NCBI GenBank assembly: GCA_026545765.1
Contig: CM048839.1
Location: 84,435,914-84,499,913, forward strand
DNA: 64,000 nucleotides
DNA from: Plantago major
Taxonomy: Eukaryota; Streptophyta; Magnoliopsida; Lamiales; Plantaginaceae
Direction: 5' to 3'
Part shown: positions 58,195 through 64,000 of the stretch, piece after piece
How positions within the stretch are numbered: position 1 is the first letter of the stretch
How the letters are laid out: each line of letters opens with the position of its first letter
The notes under the pieces: model-generated
Databases searched by the model: none
Told to the model about the DNA's origin: nothing
The model's input: only the letters and a program-made list of their open reading frames with translations
Translations under genes and position numbers: made by a program

Positions 58195-58500
58195 GACGGA
58201 CACGTATCCGTCGGCCCAGAAGGGCGATCCGTCGCCAGGTGGGGCGACGGATAGATATCCGTCGCTAAGTGGCGACGGATAGATATCCGTCGCTAAGTGG
58301 CGACGGATAATCTATCCGTCGCCATTTTTTATTTTTTTTAATTTTAATTAAAAATATTAACGACGGATAAAATTATCCGTCATTAATAATTTCATTTTTT
58401 TCAAATTAAGCGTGGGCGGATAACAGTTATCAATGTATGATGCGACGGATAATCATATCCATCGCCAAAAGGGGCGACAGATAGAATCCGTCGCCCCATA
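58195..58500. repeat. Right subterminal repeats of the CACTA element
   Basis: GGCGACGGATAGATATCCGT-type units, inverted relative to the left array. Confidence 0.8.
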
Positions 58501-58982
58501 ACGTCGTTTTTCCAGGAATTTCTTGTAGTGAAAACTCACAGATACACCATTAACATACATAATAAGAAAACATCAAAACCCACCTACCAGTTTGAAATCT
58601 CAATTTCGGGTGCTTAGTCTTGGGAATCATTGTTCCGGCAAGTGACCCGTGTTCTCCGGCAATCGGAGTAAAAAATTCACGAAAAACGAGGCTGAGGTGT
58701 GTTTCTGGTGGTCGCAATTCTGTGGAAGAAAGGAAGCAAGAACGCAGAAGGAAAGAAGAAGAGTGGAAGAAGAATGGATTATTATTCTATTTTGTTTTAA
58801 TTATTTTGGTTTTTTTTTCAAATTCAATTTTTTATTTAATTTTAAGATGATGTGTCAGCCAAGTTGGAAGTCAAAATCGGAAGGGAGCATTGACCCGATC
58901 GACACGTCAGCCAAAAAGGACCACGGACCTTAAGTTGGCAAGAAAGCAGGACTACGCTTGCCAAGTCGTTGAAACCGTGACT

Positions 58983-60148
58983 TGATGAGACAGTATTTTA
59001 ACGTCTCATTTGGTCTTTTTTAGCAATCTTTGTGAGTCTTTGTCTTTAGTTTTGTAGTCTTTTTAGTTCGTTTTTACGCTTTGGTGTTTTGTTTGTGTTT
59101 TCTAGAAATCTGTGTCTTTTGAGTCGTTTGAAGACAAGCTGGTTAGCATGGCTCGCCGCGGCGAGGGATTCAGTCCGCCGCGGCGAGATTTTACGAGCTT
59201 GGCAGTGAATTTTCCAGCATGGCTCGCCGCGGTGAGATTTTGCGAGTGGAGTCTATGTTTTGAAGATGGAAGCTCGCCGCGACGAGATTTTACGAGCTGG
59301 ATATACAGTGCAATTAAAAAGGCTTGCCGCGGCGAGCTATTTCTTCCGCCACGGCGAGCGACGCAGAATTAATTTCAATTTCCTTATTAGATTAGATTTT
59401 TTATTCCTTCTCAGATATACTTCTTCTAACCTAGTTTTCAGAAAAGCTCCAAGAGCCATACATTGACATTGAGACATCTTTGGAGCTTGGTTATTCATTG
59501 ATTTGGTTCATCAGGATTATTGGTATTGATTTCTCAATTGCTTGTCCTTTACAATTCTTTTCATCTATGTTTCATATGATTATTTCCATGAATCCTTGTA
59601 TGCAATTATCAATTATGAGTAGCTAAACACCTTTGAATACAGTAGTATGTGAAGATCATGCATATTCGTTCTAGAGTTTATCAAAGCACTCATATAGGTT
59701 AGTCTCGTATAAAATCTTCATAAAAACATTCAATTCAATAAGTCCGTATTAAATTCTCTAAATTGTTCATGTTTAAGGATCGTGAATTGACGACTCACGA
59801 TTTCTCCAGTATAATATTTTCTAAGAACAATTGGTTGAATCGAATTGATTGATTTACTGTACAACAACCGTACGACAAATATGAGTGTTATCCCTAGTTC
59901 GAATTAGCATAATTGGATCTTGTTACTGTATTCATCTTTCTCTCATTGTTAGTCGTAATCTTAGCTTTAGTTAAACTAGTTAGAAGTATAAACAAAACCA
60001 TCAATCAGATTGTTACTCGCAAGTATCTGTTTACTCTCACTGCTACATAGCTTAATTAATTCCCAAGAGATCGATCACGAGTTAGGCTTTAGTCTACAAC
60101 TACAGCTTATTCTCTAATTGCTTTTTAGAGTATAATTTGAGCTCATCA
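58983..60148 (+). repeat. Athila-type LTR (5' LTR)
   Basis: 1,166 bp, TGATGA...CTCATCA ends, followed by the primer region TTTGGCGCCGCTGCCAGG. Left flank TGACT (58,978-58,982) is the same target duplication as at 22,332-22,336 (AGTCA on plus). Carries the CTCGCCGCGGCGAG palindromes (59,152-59,360) also found in the LTR at 30.8-31.7 kb. Confidence 0.9.
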
Positions 60149-60815
60149 AATTTGGCGCCGCTGCCAGGGAATTAATTCCTATTGTAGCGCTGAGAGCCGG
60201 TGGTTACTTGTTGTGATTTTATTTTACTTGGACTAATAGAAACTAAGCAATTATTGAGTTACTGTTGTTGAGACCCAGGTATGGAGTCCTTTTCCAGCTA
60301 CTACACACCCTCTGCTAGGGAAATGGTGAATAGTGAAAATATTTTACCGGAGAGCAGCTCATTTAGCGAAAGCACATTGATGGCCTTAATTGCCCATGAT
60401 GAGAAATTTATGCAAGTTGTTATGGAAGGGCAAGAAAGAACAGGACAGCAGATTGAAGGGATGATGCGCAGAATAGAAGACTTAGCAGCTGATAGGTTGG
60501 CTAACCTCGTGGCAAGTCTTGAATTTGGGGATGAAGATGATTTGGAAGAGGAGATTCAAGCAACTACAATACTTCGTAGTGGTAAAGTTGTTGAGAAGCC
60601 AGATATGATGACTAAACCGGAAACTCCACCTACACCATCTATCGACATTCCTGAGGAGGAAGCTAAGGAGATTATTGAGGATCCAAACAGCAGCACTGAG
60701 GTCCTACATAAATCTAATAACCCCTTCCGCCCCCCGGGACCGCCAGCTTCCAAGCCATTACCATACCCTGGGAGAGTTAAGAAGCCAAAAGACGATAGCA
60801 AGTTTAAATCTATCC
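60149..60815 (+). pseudogene. Athila-type gag N-terminal region
   Basis: After the primer site, a frame starting MESFSSYYTPSAREM (60,281) carries the TTILRSGKVVEKP motif typical of Athila gag. The Athila resemblance stops at about 60.8 kb, beside a Tat-type gag. I place the second end of the rearranged segment here. Confidence 0.75.
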
Positions 60816-60865
60816 AGAACCAAGTCCCAAGGCGGGTGATAAGTAATCAGGCCAGGGAATAGCCA

Positions 60866-62625
60866 ATGTCACGCAACACTGGTCATTCCATGTCCAACAA
60901 AATAGGTAGTAGGAGACCCGCTGGAGATTTGAGAAACCTGTTGAATGAAAAAGCCCAGCAAAACCAGGGAAGCAAAAACGAAGCAAGAAGATGTGAGAAC
61001 AAAGATTCTCATAACTCTGCCCCATCTCAGGTATCCACCAGAAACCATCACCCCAGGAACAACGAAAGAAGAGACAGGCACGACCATTATACAGAAGAAG
61101 ATACAGCTCGAGAATATCAAGGGGACACACCCCCATGAAATCCCAGACGAATCGGCGGACATAATAGGCCAGCCTACTATAATAAAAGGGGTAATGGGGA
61201 CTACTACGAAAGAAGGAGGAGCACAGAGAAGCGTCGGGAAAAGAGCCGCTCCCAAACCCCTAAAGGACAACAACGGCAAAGTCCTATAACCGAAGCGGAA
61301 AAAATCAAAGAACAAGTCTGAATTCACGAAGCAACCTTGGACCTTGAGCGAGCGAAACTGGACTCTCTGACACAAGCCAGAGATATCATCAAATATGGCC
61401 GGAATGTGAATCCCCTTAGTCAGGAAGTCAGGTCGGCTGAATTACCAATAGGACGAAATCCCCCTGCTTCGAAAGAAACATATGATGGAAACTCATGCCC
61501 AGTCGATCATCGCATTCGATTTGAGGCCTCTCTAAGCGGGCATGCCGTACCAGACCATGTGAAGGCTCAATTATTTCCAAACACTCTCTACGGACCAGCA
61601 ATGAGGTGGTGGAAACAACTCCGCCCAGACTCCATCATATCTTGGCAACACCTCATCACTAAATTCACCGTTAGATTCGAGAATTTTTTAGAAATTGCTC
61701 GTCCAGTAAACTACCTGGGGGAAATCATTCAAAAAGACCATGAGAGCCTCAGGTCGTTCCTCAAAAGATTTGAACAAGCAGCCGCGTTGGTCGAAAAGCA
61801 TCCCATCAAGGAACGAATCACATACTTAGGGGAAAACACCAACAATGCTTCATTCCATTATAAACTCATAGACGCTGATATTACAACAGAGCGTGAACTA
61901 ACGGAGACCATCAAGAAGTTCCTAAATACCAATGAAACCCTCGATAAGATGGTAGTAAAAGCGGGCGTGAAAAAGGCGAAACCTGCCTTAGATAATTCCA
62001 GATTGGGAGACCCTTACCGAGGATCAAGGAAGATGAAAATGGATCGACGAGGAAGACTTGAGGAAAGAGGAAGATCCCCTCGGAAGATTCATTATCATAA
62101 CCTAAAAGCCCCCACGGAACAAATCCTCACGATCATGCAAAACGATGGAATCCCTTTCGATTGGCCTGAGAAGCATAGAGAAAACAGGTACACCAGAAAC
62201 TCGAACGAATACTGCCATTTCCATAAACATGTGGGACACTCAACAGGGAAATGCACCCATCTCAGACAAGAAATTCAACGGCTGATTGGGTTAGGATACT
62301 TGCATGACTATGTGATAAGAAAATCTGATGAGGATGTCCGACGAAACCACAATTCGAACACAAGTCTCGAACAACAAAATCCAATAGATCAGCAAGGTCC
62401 TCCCCTTAGAAGAACAAGCCCCAGACAAGCAGGAGGAGATTTAAGAAGGGAGAAGAGAAAAAGGACTGTAAGTCCAAGAAGAGCCTTGCCTCCCCCACCA
62501 GGGCAATACAGCCCTAGGGAGAGAACGAATAACCAAAAATCTCTAAGCCCCAGGAGACGTGGTAACCAAGCCGCCCCTATTGAAGACCGAGAAACTGCTG
62601 GAATAGCATACATGGACCACCAACT
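60866..62625 (+). pseudogene. Tat-type gag fossil
   Basis: A gag core (YDGNSCPVDHRIRFEASL; AMRWWKQLRPDSIISWQHL; DHESLRSFLKRFEQAA) followed by a CHFH-type zinc knuckle (YCHFHKHVGHSTGKC), as in Tat/Retand elements. It is broken and ends where an LTR-like sequence begins at about 62,626. It may belong with the LTR at 37,206-38,067. Confidence 0.8.
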
Positions 62626-63392
62626 GTTAGGAAATTTGTTAGGAAATTTGTTAGATATTTTGTTAGAAATATCTGTTTAGATTTTGATCAGCAACATGAT
62701 GACTTATATTAGTCTCAGAAAGGTGATTAGTACTCTTAGTTCACTTGAACATTGTAAAAGAGGAAACCCACTAAGTATGATAGTCTAGCTAATCTTGTAT
62801 AGGATGTTAGGTCTCAAAATGTAATTTTTATTTTATGAAGAGAAGACCAAGAAGAAGACATCCAAGCAGAACAAGTTCAACGACATTGAAGATTTGAAGA
62901 AACTACACAAGATTACTGAAATAGTTTTGCAGATACCTTGGCCAGATTTCTTGAAGACGCGAATGATTGCTAAACAAATCATGTCACAAGAGATATCTGA
63001 GAAGTCAAGAGGTCCATCTGGAAAACAAGGAAAGTGTCCACAGATATCTACACTCAGATACCTTGAGCTTTAAACCACATTTCTGATAAAGAAATATATA
63101 TTGCAAACAAAGTTGTTTCAATAAAAGTGGTATCTGAAGTTAAAGGTAAGGACGTGCTAAAACTCAGAGAAAACTGACAAAGTTCAGTCTCTGATACAAA
63201 GCATAGTTCCGTTGGCACTACAGGACAAAAAGTATAGTACAATGCATTTAATGCACGGACATAGATGTCTGAACAAAAGCAACGGTACCTTCTGAAGAAG
63301 AAGACAAACCTGCTACAGTACTATACACAGATATCAATAGTTTGAATTTGATTTAAGCCTAACGGATACTATTCAACGGCATTCAAATTCAT

Positions 63393-63402
63393 CTATAAAT
63401 AT
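63393..63402 (+). promoter_or_regulatory. TATA box of the probable LTR
   Basis: CTATAAATAT in an AT-balanced U3-like stretch, followed 25-30 bases later by a plausible start region. Confidence 0.5.
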
Positions 63403-63793
63403 CAACACTTAGACTGCTTGAGAAGACACGCTGAACCTTAGAGACACAGAACTTACTGAACAACATTTACACGAACATATTCTCTCAAGCAAACTACTTA
63501 TCCTCAAAGCTTTCTGTTGCGACCAAAGCTCCTGATCTTAAGTAGTACTAAAGTTCTAAGTGTCCTGATCCTAAACAAGCACTGCTATTTGTGAAAGAGT
63601 TGAATCGAAAGATCAAGTATCTGAGATTCATTCTCTTGAACAATTATCATAGACTGGTCAAGAAAAGAACAAGATACCATACATTGCAAAGTGTATTAAG
63701 TATACTTGATTCACAGAGCTATCTGATTAACTGAAAAGTTATTAAAGAAGCTCATCTGACAACTCAAACCAAAACCAACACCATCACTGGCGT

Positions 63794-63949
63794 GGAGTAC
63801 AGGAAGTACTTAGTTTGAGAAACTAAGGAATAACTCCAAGGTTATTGAGCACAGGAAGTACTTAGCTTGGGAAGCTAGGGAATAGCTCAAAAAGGTTTCT
63901 GAGTACAGGAAGTACTTGGCTGTGAAAGCCGGGGAACAACTCAGGGGGA
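63794..63949 (+). ncRNA. Three tandem covarying hairpin units
   Basis: Units start at about 63,795, 63,847 and 63,901 (52-54 nt apart). Each has an outer stem (GGAGT/ACTCC; TGAGC/GCTCA; CTGAGT/ACTCAG), an invariant left internal loop ACAGGAAGTAC, an inner stem (TTAGTTT/AAACTAA; TTAGCTT/AAGCTAG; TTGGCT/AGCCGG), a small loop (GAG, GGG, GTGAA) and a right internal loop GGAAYA. The stems differ by paired changes while the internal loop stays fixed, which argues for a conserved RNA fold. A further hairpin (TGGTT GGG AACCA) follows at about 63,955-63,968. It lies some 370 nt downstream of a TATA box, so it would be in the R/U5 or leader of a retrotransposon RNA. I do not recognise it. Confidence 0.65.
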
Positions 63950-64000
63950 ACATTTGGTTGGGAACCATTTGTTTAAGGAATCTTAGAATAGGATTTTTGT

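Larger units (their letters stand above)
53974..58530 (-). mobile_element. CACTA (En/Spm) transposon, degenerate
   Basis: Termini CACTACAAAAAAACTGG (53,974) and its counterpart ending TTTCTTGTAGTG (58,530), with a 3-bp AAA on both sides. Subterminal arrays of GACGGATAGATTCTATCCGT-type repeats occupy 53,995-54,400 and 58,195-58,500. Transposase remnants are on the minus strand. 4.56 kb, non-autonomous through decay. Confidence 0.9.
53448..58977. mobile_element. MULE with about 240-bp terminal inverted repeats, containing a CACTA element
   Basis: Left terminal repeat about 53,448-53,690 (GAGAGAATGGCACAAATGG start) and right terminal repeat about 58,795-58,977. The right one continues, beyond the Athila insertion, at 22,284-22,336. 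The 9-bp target duplication TAACTTATG is at 53,439-53,447 and, in reverse complement, at 22,275-22,283. Without the CACTA insertion the element would be about 1 kb and non-coding, a typical non-autonomous MULE. Confidence 0.85.
62626..64000 (+). mobile_element. Probable LTR and leader of a Ty1/copia-type element, cut by the window end
   Basis: Starts TGTTAGGAAATT, with about four 12-bp repeats of that word (62,626-62,675). A TATA box (CTATAAATAT, 63,393-63,402) suggests transcription start near 63,425. No primer site or coding region is reached before the window ends. The identification rests on the abrupt interruption of gag, the TG start and the promoter-like layout. Confidence 0.45.

Overview
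The window is nuclear DNA of a flowering plant, most likely a eudicot. It holds spliced genes with GT/AG introns, plant families (GH17 beta-1,3-glucanase, kelch-type beta-propeller, Ulp1-like peptidase), fossil caulimovirid DNA, Athila- and Tat-type Ty3/gypsy elements, CACTA, Mutator (MULE) and Helitron remnants. Host coding capacity is small; most of the 64 kb is transposable elements inserted into one another. I cannot name the species.

Layout. 0.2-5.2 kb: a multi-exon Ulp1-like peptidase gene (minus), probably transposon-derived, whose introns consist of a degenerate short repeat. 5.7-13.7 kb: a genome-length, circularly permuted fossil pararetrovirus (minus), followed head-to-head by a second partial copy (plus, 13.7-17.8 kb) that carries a solo LTR. 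17.8-22.2 kb: a kelch-gene fragment, a MITE, kelch gene copy 1 (broken), a Helitron helicase tail and a GH17 glucanase pseudogene (minus). 22.3-36.8 kb: an Athila-type fossil (minus) whose LTR is interrupted by a gag-only LTR element (22.6-30.8 kb), which itself holds a MULE-type element and large tandem arrays. 36.8-38.1 kb: leader and LTR of a Tat-type element. 38.1-43.1 kb: a second glucanase/helicase/kelch module in opposite orientation, with an open kelch gene. 43.1-49.2 kb: MITE-like DNA, a broken MULE transposase and a LINE fragment. 49.2-52.6 kb: an LTR element with 1.5 kb LTRs and only 0.4 kb between them. 53.1-59 kb: glucanase exon 1 (duplicated), then a MULE containing a CACTA element. 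59-62.6 kb: Athila LTR and gag start abutting a Tat-type gag. 62.6-64 kb: probable copia-type LTR carrying three tandem covarying hairpins.

Main structural result. The segment from about 36.8 to 60.8 kb appears inverted relative to its flanks, with both breakpoints inside LTR-element fossils. Independent marks agree across the two breakpoints: the glucanase exon 1 donor (53.4 kb, plus) and exon 2 acceptor (22.2 kb, minus); a 9-bp MULE target duplication (53.44 and 22.28 kb); a 5-bp Athila target duplication (58.98 and 22.33 kb); and continuity of the MULE terminal repeat across the Athila insertion site. Seen this way, the mirror-image kelch-glucanase modules are an ordinary direct tandem duplication. 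A real inversion and an assembly misjoin cannot be told apart from this sequence alone.

The other observation most likely to be new is at 63.79-63.95 kb: three consecutive 52-54 nt units with identical internal-loop sequence and stems that differ by compensatory changes, which looks like a structured RNA element in a retrotransposon leader.
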